Source: Rhizophlyctis rosea
Lineage: Eukaryota > Chytridiomycota > Chytridiomycetes > Rhizophlyctidales > Rhizophlyctidaceae
DNA length: 64,000 bases
Assembly (NCBI GenBank): GCA_027596075.1
Contig: JADGJC010000087.1
Span: 62,001 to 126,000, forward strand
Direction of reading: 5' to 3'
Notes under the pieces: model-generated
What the model saw: the letters and a program-made list of their open reading frames with translations, nothing else
What the model was told of the DNA's origin: nothing
The model's database searches: none
Translations under genes and position numbers: made by a program
In this document: piece after piece, positions 11,730-22,748 of the stretch
Layout: each line of letters starts with the position of its first letter
Position numbering within the stretch: the stretch's first letter is position 1

Positions 11730-14700
11730 ATGGCATCATATGGTATCATGGATGGATTGGGTTTGCAACAGTCGGTGCTGGAGAAGGTACAACTTGGTTT
11801 AAGCCTCCATAAGCTTCATCTCTGCCAAACTGTCATCAAACGGACCAAACTAATGTAACGTTCGAAATTCTCTGCATCGGTTAACTATCCAGACGGTCTT
11901 CGCTCTCTTGTATACTGTACGTTCATCCGACGACGTCCACATAATTCAAGACATCAACTCATCAACATGTTTACAGATGTGCAAAGATACAGAATATCCT
12001 GCTCCAGTAACATACATACTCTTCTTCATTGAGGTGAGCATCCCTAATTACTGCTGGTAATTTTCGTCATGGACCAAGTTTCACTGACAAGCTGTCCCGG
12101 ACCAGCAAACACAACTGCTGTCATTCAGGTGCGGATGCGCGCAATCAAAAACTGCATTGTTCAGGTCGTCCTCTCTAATGGACTATCTTACAATTGACTT
12201 AGCTGGACCCATAACATCATACCGCAATTTCCCGGTGGATTGTCGTACGCGTTCTCCTACATATCCGCTGTCTATGGGAACTTCAAGGCTTTCGCGATTG
12301 TGTTTTGGATAGCCTTCGCTATCTTGATGATAACAGTGAGGATGAAGCCTGATTCGTTCTCATTTAGTGGTTGAACTCATGCACGCTTTGATTTGCAGGT
12401 TGGACTCACTCTTTTTGCCGCCATATCGTTGAAAAGGTGCGTGTGTGTTTGCTAAAAGAACCGTGTCTTGATTTGTGACGCTGACATGCCTCATGCAGGG
12501 GAACATTCAAAGTAAGTATCAACTCATAAAAGGGAGGGATGAAGCATACGCTGTTTGACGCCACAGTCTACCAGTGGATATGGCCTCTCCTAGTTCTGCG
12601 GACCCTATTCTCCGTAATCACCACGGTCTTCCTGATGGACTTTCTTGGGATTTTCATACTTCCTCTTGTATGCACAAAAGATGAAGGCAGCGGCAGAATG
12701 CTGACATACTTTCCGGATCAAAGATGCTTCTCCACGGAGAACATGGCCATGTCCGTGCTGGCATTTGTCGGAATATTTATATTGATACCGATGGGGATGT
12801 TGATCAACTTCGTCTTCGTTATTCCTAAGCCTGAGTGCAGGTGAGGTCAACATATGTGTCGTTTTGGCACCCAGAAGCTGATTTTGATTTGATTGGTTAC
12901 AGGAATCCGATTGCGAAAGCGCATGGCAGGGTGGACTTGATTTACTTCATTCTCAGAGTAAGGTCCTGATAGTTTCTGACGTGATTGTGGAGGAGCTGAC
13001 CTTTCATTGTGTAGACTGTATTGGTGTTCATTGGATACTACGCAACCACGCGCTCTCAGCTTATTATCTCCCTCATCTTTTTCTTCGTCTTCATCATTCT
13101 CCACATGCATTTCGAGCCCTACTTCGATGCCCGTGTCAACAACTTTCGTGTTGCAATGTTTGCCATCCCTTTCCTTTCCTCCGTCATTGCGAACGCCTGC
13201 TGGTTCTCGGGGTTCACCAACACGGAATCCTATGCTCCGGTTGGAATGCTGGTTGCAACGATCCCCGTGGGTTTCATTGGTGGTTGGGTGTTAACGGAAG
13301 TTGTACGCAGACAGAAGGTGCGACGCATCATGCAGAACATCCAGACCAAGTACCAGCTGGGCAACAACGATTTGGAAGGTGGTGAGGGCAAGGGTAGCTT
13401 AGCACAGAAGAGAGTGCTGAAGTCTGCTTTGGTGAATGGGAATTTGGAAGGGAGCAGAAAAGGGTCGCGGAGGAATAGCGCTAGGAAGAGCGTGGTTGGG
13501 AGAACCATTGCGCTGGCGATGGGAGAAGAAGGGAAAGATCCGATTGTGGAGGAACTGGAGGACGTTGCTGCAACGATGGTGGAACGGTATGGTCAGGCAC
13601 GATCCAAGAAGGCGATTCAGTTGCCGTCCGTTTTCTTGCATCCGAGCGAGGCAGATATAGCAATGCGCTTCTTGCGAGACAGTGAGATTACTGCTGGGGC
13701 GATATCCATTTTGCATATAATTTTCCAGGAGGCAATGGGTGAGTTTTACTGGCTGCCTGTGCATTATCGGTAGGATGAGAAATCTGACATTGTTTGGCCA
13801 GAACAATTTCCGAAAGATGCACAGCTGGCACTGATGTATAGTTTCTACCTCTCCGCCTTTACGGAGGACGCGGATTCCACCCTCAATTACCTGACCGGTT
13901 CGTCGTGCCTGATGTCAGGATGATTTGTCTCCTTTTCCTGATTGAGTCGTTCCATACCTTATCAGCTGCAAAATCATATAAACCTTCCATGGATGTACGA
14001 TTCCGTGTGTTTATGGAGGAACGCGATTTTGAACAAGGTGCGCGGCAACAATCCCTCATAAATGTCTCACTCCAAGGCTAATGAATGAGTGTAGGACAAC
14101 ATGCAACTAGTCTTGCCGCAAGTTCTCTTAATGTTGCAACATATGTGGAGGTTCAGTCTATGGAACGGCAAGCAGTGGAATCGCATATCGAATCTCTCCA
14201 TGCGATGAAGTCTTTCTGGAACTACTTGGCGCAGGATCGTGTGAGAATTCTTCTGCATGCTTTGGATGAGATGTAAAGTACTGAATGAGGTCGTAGATGG
14301 ATCCATCTCTGCTACCCTCCTATTTGGACCTCATGCATCGGTACTTTGCAAAACCCTCGGTGGGAGTATGTGCACTCATGCTCACGACGGTCTTCATCAA
14401 TTCAGAACACAAGAAACCGCGCAGAAGTTTTATGACAAACTCGTCGCACGATATCCCAAGTCGAAAAACACTCTGAGGATGTATGCCAAATATCTGATGG
14501 TTGTCGCCAACAAGTAAGTTGCATGTCTTCTCAGATGATGGGACAAAATGCTAACAGTCCGCATCATTGAAAGTGCTGAATTAGGACAAGAACTATTAAA
14601 TCGAGCCGACGAAATCGAAATTCAGGAGGCTCGAGAAGTGCGCGAGCGTGCTGTCCGTCAATCTTTTGTTGCTCAGCCAACGGTGCCGGAAATTCAAGAA

Positions 14701-17454
14701 ATGGATGAGAACATGCTGGCAACAAGTAATCCCAGCCTACACTCGGGGTTTGCCGGTTCCGACATGAGTTTGCCAGAGGGGGTGCCGGACGCATTACGTA
14801 TTGCAAGTGGGGACGTTATTGAAGAAGACTTGCCCAAAGGAGATAGTGCACCGATTCCGCCTGCTCGAGCAAGCTTGAAACTGCCTGGGCCTGAGGGAAG
14901 TTCGGAGACCATGCCACCGAAAGTATTTTCTCCTAACGGTCGACGTTCGCCATTCGGGGATTTATCGACAAGCGGGACCAATTTTCAGAGCCCGGGAGCA
15001 GGGGAATTCACCGGCAAGGCTAAGAGTATCGCCTCATCGAATACCAGCAAAAAGGAGTTTCGTAGATTGAAGGCACGACAGGCACGCTTGAAAGAGAATC
15101 TGCTGGTAATCACGTTGGTTGAATGAGTCACTCAATCAGCAGACATATCTCATTAGCCTCCAAAACCAGGCTCCTGTAACCAAGTTTTCCATATATGTTC
15201 GCCTGGCCTGCGTGGTCATCTTGGCTTTGTTGATCGCAAACTTCATTGTATCAGCTGGACTGTATGATGCGCCGAAAACGTTCCTTCAAGACTTATTGTC
15301 CTCCACGCGCGCTCGTCGCAACGCCATGCTCGCTGGAGGTCAAGTAAGTAACCTTTTTCTCTGTCTTTGTTTGCCTGGTGGTGAATTGTTATTTTTCAAC
15401 TGAAATCCTACAAACCAGATCCGCGCCATGTCTTACTATGCGCAAAAGAACAATCCCGATGTTTGGGCATGGCATCGAGATCAACTGCAGGCTTGCGCGG
15501 ATCGTTTTGAGCAAACAATCATTCCTGTGTTGGCGCAATATGCTGACGACCCCGCCACAGCTTATGTTCTGCAGCCGGTAGGTCGCGCATTGTTTGACAT
15601 GGTTCACAACCGATGTATTAACACTCATATGAAATCACTCTTAGACAGATGATGGCATCTACCAATCAAAAGAAGTCATAAGTTATAACGTGTACTCATT
15701 AGCAACATTGGGCCACGAAACCTGTGACGCATTGTCTGCATATGACTGGACTGTTTGGTCAGATCCGTCGTTCATTGGGAACAAAGTGGTCAGGATGTGG
15801 ATTGTGAATGCTCTACGGGTGAGTGCTCTTCTACCACATACAGAAGTGATCATCATCTTAGAGCTTGTTTAACAGATAGGCGATGCTTTCGACGCGCTGT
15901 GCAATCAACGGCTGGACTGGTACCTGTCTCAATCCAGTTCTCGCAACGTAGTAGTCGTAGTTTTGTTGATCTTGATGATATCTGGAATCCTCGGGGCGGG
16001 ATTCTTCATCCATGTCACCTTACAACATGGCCGGCGGAAGCAATTGATTGTATTGAAAACTTTGGCGCGTATCCCTGGACAAGATCGTCGACGAATTGTG
16101 CAAGATTTGGAGGAGGAGATCGAGGGATTATTTGAGATTGAAGACAATGCGGAGCGGCGGGACGCCATGCGACATCAGGTTGTTGAGAAGCGTGGTATGC
16201 TAAGGAGTCACACGGTGAGCTTTCTCAATTCAAAGCCCTTGAGTGAATTAGTCCCCTCATGAAACCTGGTCTCTTGCGGACTTCCTTAAGGTCGTATACT
16301 TGCTTGCTCTCTTGTTGCTGGCATGCTTGGCCGTGTCGCAATTTATTCCCCCATTGATTTCAGCTTCGGATTCAGACAGGGTATATTGGCTTTTGCATTC
16401 AAATGCAGTCATCAACGTTGCTGACGTGAACGTTTCGTAGGCAGCCAAGCAAATCATGGTATCCGATCAACGGCGATATTACGCGCAGGTATCTTATTTT
16501 GTCCAAAATTTGTTTTGCCCCCAGGCTCCAAAAGCGCATCATCACCTCATGCACAAACTTCCATTCCTTATCAAGGCCGTCATTTACTTGGCGAATGAGA
16601 TACCTGCCAATGATACGAGCAGATGGGGCCAATATGAGGTTCAGGATGAGCTGCAACTTCGCATAGCCCAATTGTCGGTGAGTTCTAAATCAGCACTCTC
16701 CTTGGTTGGATCGTCCCACCAGCAAATTTGACTTACAATGATAGTAGACTCTACATCGGTCCCTCCTTGCAGGCACTGCTGGTGTGGCTTCCACAACGTC
16801 GATCCCAGAATTGCAGCCTATATGCCGGACAGCCGGGGAGTGCTTGGCGTCAATCGGGTGCGACAACCGGCCTTTCAATGCTAGTATTGGATTTACACAA
16901 CTGCTATTGCTCTCTGGATTGGATAACTTATTAGACAACTTCATTGATCGAGTTAGTACTCTTCCCTTTTGTGCCATGCCCTGCCATACTGAGAATTCTA
17001 TCTTTCACAGGCGATCCAGTATCTCCATTCGCAAGATCACACATACTCATCTGCTGATCTATACTTCCTCAACAATCTGGAAGACGACCTGGCAGAAGGG
17101 TTGCGCCTGCTTGGCAGCAAAATCGTTGAGATTGAAATGAATCGCAGCGACAACTTCATCCAAATTGGCAAAGTGCTATTCTCAATTGCAGTAGTTTACT
17201 TTGCAGCCTTTTATGGCTTGGTGTTTTTCCTCATCATTACGGCTGCACGGACGCAGATGTCGATGATGGTGACTGTGCTCTTCTGGTAGGTTTCTGACTT
17301 CCTGGACAGCTGTGTTTCTGGTGAGCCCGACTCCACAACCACTGGGCAAGCATCTAATGAGAAAATTAGGATTCCCTCCGAAGTGGCAACTAAGAGTGCA
17401 GAAATCCAGAAGTATCTTGTTAGTGGGTCTGTGGAGGCTACGGAAGATCAATAA
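11730..17454 (+). CDS. tmcB-like: TmcB (tiny macrocysts)-like polytopic membrane protein with TPR-like region
   Basis: A large gene with roughly 25 short exons. The first ten read cleanly: 11730-11786, 11893-11916, 11977-12033, 12106-12128, 12203-12335, 12399-12436, 12499-12511, 12575-12840, 12903-12957 and 13015-13738. The product starts MASYGIMDGLGLQQSVLEK. It has a first cluster of about seven transmembrane helices to ~13290, and a basic linker. A helical block at 13640-14510 matches the TmcB/TmcC TPR-repeat region (SEADIAMRFLRDSE; ERQAVESHIESLHAMKSFW; FYDKLVARYPKSKNTLRMYAKYL). A Ser/Pro-rich linker (to 15100) and a second membrane cluster follow, ending ...SVEATEDQ at 17454. Dictyostelium Tmc proteins act in macrocyst formation; the function in fungi is unknown. 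Exon joins at 14240-14300 and 16200-16950 are uncertain. Confidence 0.8.
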
Positions 17455-17724
17455 GAAGTAGCTATACTTCACCAGAAATTTGTTTCATTTGTACATAACC
17501 ATGTATATCGAACGCCATCTGACGGAGAACTTGCACCATCCCGTTCCTTCTTCCACAACAAAATAAACACCCAAACTTCTGACAACGCAATTGTTTGCAA
17601 ATGCTATATTTGGATGTTTACGGACGTTTACATACAGAGGGGAACTTCAAAATTTCTATGAACAAAAACTAAAGTATAGTACAAAAATCTCAAGCAGATC
17701 GGTAACATGGATGTGAGTACTTGA

Positions 17725-19489
17725 TTACTGAGACCAGCTCAGCAACCCGCTCTTGAGTACAAATGTTGCACTTGTCATTTGGACTACAGCAGCCGCCGTT
17801 CGATTCTCAGCCACAATTGCACTGGGTTGAACGGTGATGTTGTACGCAAGGTAGTTGATCCGTGATTGGGTCCAAAACGGAGCTTGCGTGATGTCAGGAA
17901 TGCTGGACTCATCATTTGAGAAGACGATGCGGTACTCTGGGCGAGCCGATAAGGATGTTTTCGGTGACCGGATGTTGAGGAACTAAAGTGGAACAGACGA
18001 TGTCAGTAAATCAGCGATGGCAGCCGCGCGATATCACTGATAACCTACCACTCCGTATGAACTTGACCCGATGCCCAACGAACTCGGATTGATATCGAAT
18101 GCCGTCTCATTGATGACAAAGTTCGTTTGACCACCCGCGATCCGCCTTATATCCAGTGCCAACTGTCCTACATAACCGGTCCCCGTGGCCTCCATCGTCC
18201 CATTCATCATCGTCGTCGGGACCAGTAGCACCTCAGCAACATATTGATTGAATGGTGCCGCATTCCCCTGATTACTAATTCCCATGCTATTCCAACCCGT
18301 CAACCTGAAGTTCCCGCCCGTCCCTACCCTCCCTACGCGTGCAGACCCGTACCACGCAGGCGCGGAATACATAAGGCGGTACCCAAGACTTTTCACAATG
18401 TTGTTCCAGCAGCCATTCGTTTGCCAGTATTTGATTATATCTGGGTGATGAGCATCGTTGAGGAGGGAGAAGTGTTCGGTAGTGAGCCGTTGTTGAGAGG
18501 TGGAGCAGGTGTAGGTGGAAGGATCTGCGGCAGTGCAAGATTCGCCTTCCATAGGGACGTAGAGCGTTTCAGCTTGTGTGTATTGGAGATCGAGCGGGCC
18601 GCGGTATGTCCCCTAGCAGATGGTGGCACGATGGTAAGTGCGACGATCTAAACCGTGTTTGTGGAAGTGTCATACTGACCATGTCGTTATCTGTTCCCAG
18701 AAAGCAGTCGTTGTGGAAACCGATCCTGGCAGCTGTTGCACTGGTGTATGCGACAGAAGCATTGACATTCGGGGTTGCCGTCAGGGTGCTGGGATCCATT
18801 CCTAGATACCGCTGCTTGAATGCAGGAGTGCGCAACAGCACCATCTTTCCAGGTACCATGTTCAGTATCGCCGTCAGGATGTCCACCCGGTCCGCCCATT
18901 GTGATGTGGACACAATCCCTTGATTTCCAAAGTTCGTGGTATAATACCATTCACCCCACACGCCAATGAACCCAGCTTCAATGAGAAGTATAACGTCTAA
19001 GTTGCCTCGCAACACTGGTGTTAGCTGCCCGATGTGCTGTAAGATGAGGGCTTTCGTCGCATCTTGCGGGTTGGTGTTTTGGTTGTCTGAGTAGGCGAAG
19101 CGAAGGATAACTTTCAATCCTTGGTCCCGGACGGAGGAAAGCAGGCCATTGAAGTCGGACAGGAAGGAGTCTGATAAGGCGGAGCTGGCGAATTTATCCA
19201 AGTACACGGGAAAGTGAACTACGGAATTGCCGGTCCGTCTCATTTCGCCGAGCTCCCATGGCGTCGGCGGCTCGTATTTGCTTGCGAAGATGTCCCATTG
19301 AGTGAAAAGACCGCGATCGGGATTGTAAAAGAACGCCGTGGTGTCGTGTTGGTTGCGCTTCTTGAGTATGATCGATACGACTACTCCCACAACGACGCCA
19401 ATCAGAATGAGGATGGAGGTAAACCAGAAACATTTGGAGTGCGCGAGGTTAGAACAGGTTTTGCTACATTTTCGGCTTGAGCGGCCCAT
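17725..19489 (-). CDS. membrane-anchored DUF4874/DUF4832 protein
   Basis: Three exons (19489-18680, 18612-18049, 17982-17725) encode 543 residues in frame. A basic, Cys-rich head (MGRSSRKCSKTCSN) precedes one transmembrane helix (FTSILILIGVVVGVVVSIIL), so this is a type II membrane protein with its body outside the cytosol. The ectodomain begins FFYNPDRGLFTQWDIF and contains GLKVILRFAYSDNQ and LIEAGFIGVWGEWYYTTNF. This is the DUF4874 region, which resembles a glycoside-hydrolase TIM barrel. The DUF4832 part follows (LGYRLMYSAPAW). The Glu residues in EAGFIGVWGEW are candidate catalytic acids. The family is probably carbohydrate-active, but its substrate is undefined. Several N-glycosylation sequons fit a secretory route. 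The gene is convergent with the TmcB-like gene. Confidence 0.8.
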
Positions 19490-20418
19490 TTTGAAACTGG
19501 TTCTCTATGGACAGTGGGTAAAGAAAGGGATGATACGAAAAGAAGGAGTGACAGCGCGGGAAAGGGATTGGGAAGTTGCAGTGTGTGATTGACGTGGTGA
19601 TGAGGATTCCATTGGCACGCGGTAATCCCTATGATTTCAGGGTCTCTAACTATGTCCGACCCAAATCTGGACCATGAATCAATGAACCTCGACCAAAATG
19701 TTCTATGAGGTGGCGGCAGAGCCCAAGACTTTTATAAAAAAACATCTATCAGGCAACATCGACCAAGGAAGACAGTTTTGCCAGTTTGCCTTTGAGTTCT
19801 GTTCGAAATCTGGGATGGGACTCAGGAGAACCCAACCTCCGAGACGTGTAACAGGGGTGATAACGCGGGCCCGCCGCAGTCGTGTGGGTAACACAAAGTC
19901 TCCCTTGAAGGCTCCGTAAAGCAAGGGGCGTGAGCTTTCCATAAAGGGTACTGATTGGCTGAAACTTATTTGGACGGAATGAGGGTGGAAGAGTTGAAGC
20001 CCACCCAGAAAATGGTTCAGCAAAGGGAGGCCGTGGACGCGAGGGTCTTCCGGCCAGTGTCATGGGACTATGGGAGGGCATGTGGTGCATAAGAATTTTA
20101 AAATGTTTGCTTCTCCAGACGGGTAGCCATATGAGAGTATCATGATCAATCCTTTCCAAAGATTGTCATCAACACTTTTGACCTCCTGGAGTGAGATGTC
20201 AATGGATTGATAAACGTCATCTTCCATATGCAAATGATGCAAAACATAGGGTGGTGATTGCTTCCAAAACGTGAATGGAGGCACAGCCCCAACGATTACA
20301 TAAGCTACTGGCTGCCTATTAATGTCCACAGGCGATCGCTGGACAAACCAACCTGTCTTCTTTACATCTGCAGTTTGCGACTGCGGTGCTCGCACTGCTA
20401 TATCGTCAGCTAGCAAAG
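19490..20418. other. intergenic region between divergent genes
   Basis: About 930 bp upstream of both the DUF4874 gene (minus) and the glycosyltransferase (plus). A minus-direction open frame at 20060-20491 has acceptable composition (HLHMEDDVYQSIDISLQEV) but overlaps the glycosyltransferase start and has no recognisable domain, so I do not call it. Confidence 0.4.
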
Positions 20419-22630
20419 ATGGCCACCAGAGCAAGATCCACATCCCCACGAAAAAGGGCCGTTCCTTCTCAGCAGATCCGTCCTTCTGCATCCCACATAC
20501 CGGACGTAGGAGCAGAACCAGAGCTCTCCCCGATCAAATCATCCCCAACCAGGAAAGGACGCCCTGTCTCCTCAGAAGAGAGGTACTCCTATGCGGGGTC
20601 TTCCAACGGTTCGTCATCAATACGCGACGCTTCCTCCAGCATCTACGACAGCGACGCCACCATCAATCACTCCCGGGCTACATACCCGGACTACGGAGAT
20701 CTCGGCGACACCTACCAGATTGATGTTGACGAACGATATGATAGGGAAGGAGGTCCCCGAGCTCGGTCTCGCTCGCCTAAGAAGAGAGTAGTAGGGAGGG
20801 GAATGGGTATTGTGGGCGCCACACCGTCACGGTCCTATGCGTTGGATGATGTGGCTCCAGCACATGAGCGCACCAATAAGGGCAATACCCGGCTGCTCAC
20901 CGCGCTTTTGGCGGAGGCATGGATCGTGCATCTGGCAGTGATTCTGGGAGGGACGTATGCTATGGCATTTCATGTGCCGCAATACTATCTTGATGCGGAA
21001 ATTTGGAATTATGCTTGTTTTTGGAAGCTTGGTGAGTTGTTGCATTTAATTTACCCATAACGGCAGCTCAATTCGTAAATTGTCATTTATCCATACTATT
21101 TGCACTGCAGGGTGGCTCCTTCCTCTTCCTTACACAATCGTCTGCTTCTTGGGTCTTATCATGCCTTACCGCACTCCGAAGTTCCTCAAGCGAAAGGAGT
21201 ACGCTGCTAGAGGGGATCGCACGCTGAAGCAGAGGCGATGCGACAATTTATACATCTTGACAGTGACGAAGGGAGATAACAAAGATGTGAGTCCTCGACT
21301 GTTCAGAAACATGCTTTGAAAATCTGCGGGTGGCGGGGTGTTGTAGTTGTGTGTATGCTCGGCGCACAGCTACCATACAAAACAAAAATCTAATTTGAAA
21401 AATATCAATCCCCCAAAGGCTGTTATGCGCGCGTGGACTGCACACAGACATCTGGAATCCCTTGACCCGTGCGTCCGCGTCCACGTCCTCACCGACGAGC
21501 CAAACCATTTCGAGGGCATCAACTGTTTCACATGCCCCAAATCCTTCACAACAGAGCACTCGAAATATAAGGCGCGTGCTTTGGAATGGTACCGGCAGAC
21601 TATGCAGTGTGAGTTAGGACCAGAATATTCTCGATAGATGAACGTGGATCTTGACTGAATTGGGAAACATCTACCTTCAGTCACAGAGAATGACTGGGTC
21701 CTGCACCTCGACGAAGAATCAGTCATTGATGATCTATCGGTGCTGCGTATTCTGGACTTCATCCGCTTCGAAACAAAGTACCACTTCGGACAAGGAGTCA
21801 TCTTGTATAACCAATACAAGTTCTGGCGGAATCCGTTCTTTACAGTGGCAGATGGGGTAGGTGCTTACAGCAATTCCTGTCCTCGTGTTGGTTGTTGTCC
21901 GGCCCGCACATGAACATCAGTCTTGAACTTTCCGCTACTTTTAGCTGCGTGTTGGAGATGACTTGTCTCGATTCCACCTGCAGTACACCTACTTCCACAG
22001 ACCTTTCTTCGGAGCACATGGAAGTTTCCTCCTCACTAACGGCAAGGTCGAGAACGATGTCACGTGGGATCTTGGCAGTAAGTAGTCGAAGGTTTTAGCA
22101 GCCCCAATGGGTATGCTCAAAGCTGTCCTTCTACAATTCCAGGTCTCACAGAAGATTACCAATTCGCCGTCAAGGCCTGGGACATGGGCTACCGCTGTGG
22201 TGCCGTCAACGGACTGGTCCGCGAACAATCCCCTATGGACTTGATGGGCTTCCTCAAACAACGCCGACGTTGGTACGTCGGCATTCGTCGTCTCCCTCAA
22301 TTCCTGCCCAAAATCTGGAACCTCTTCTGGACCCTCGGCATTCTCTGCCTCTACGGCACTATCGCCTCTGTTGTTTTGGGTTTCTACATCCCGCTCGGCA
22401 CTCCTCGTTGGTTTGGTCTCCTGAAAGATTTCTCCTTTGTGACCTTCGTGTACCTTTACATGTTGGGAATGTTTGTGCAGCATGTGGACAAGGGGTGGAA
22501 TCCGCTACTTATCATCTTGGCGATTCCGGTGACGTTCTTGTTGCAGTTTGTGGCGGTTATTTTGGAGGCATTGGCGGTTATGTATGCTATTGTGTTCCCG
22601 CCGAAGGATTTTGATGTCATCAAGAAATAG
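20419..22630 (+). CDS. family 2 glycosyltransferase, egghead/Bre-3-like
   Basis: Six exons (20419-21031, 21111-21286, 21419-21608, 21681-21856, 21945-22077, 22143-22630) keep phase and give 591 residues. The first ~130 residues are disordered and Ser/Arg-rich, starting MATRARSTSPRKRAVPS. Two membrane helices follow. The GT2 catalytic domain has an Asp-bearing donor-binding motif (HLDEES), the acceptor-side LTEDYQFAVKAWDMGY with the catalytic Asp, and QRRRWYVGIRRL, the QxxRW signature of processive beta-glycosyltransferases. Three or four C-terminal membrane helices follow. GFIRE-like segment VREQSPMDLMGFLKQRRRW resembles egghead beta-1,4-mannosyltransferase of animals more than chitin synthase. 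The sugar transferred is not certain. It most likely acts in the Golgi or plasma membrane. Confidence 0.85.
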
Positions 22631-22748
22631 TGATAGGAGGCTTCATAATATACATCCACACACCTCAATGACTCTTGCCAAAATGAACCGGTACCCCCTT
22701 TGCATCACACATATATGGTAATATATACAAATAGATACAAGATGATTA

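Noticed and set aside
20060..20491. 143-residue minus-strand open frame
   Set aside because: It overlaps the confirmed start of the glycosyltransferase gene, shows no domain and has no splice sites of its own.
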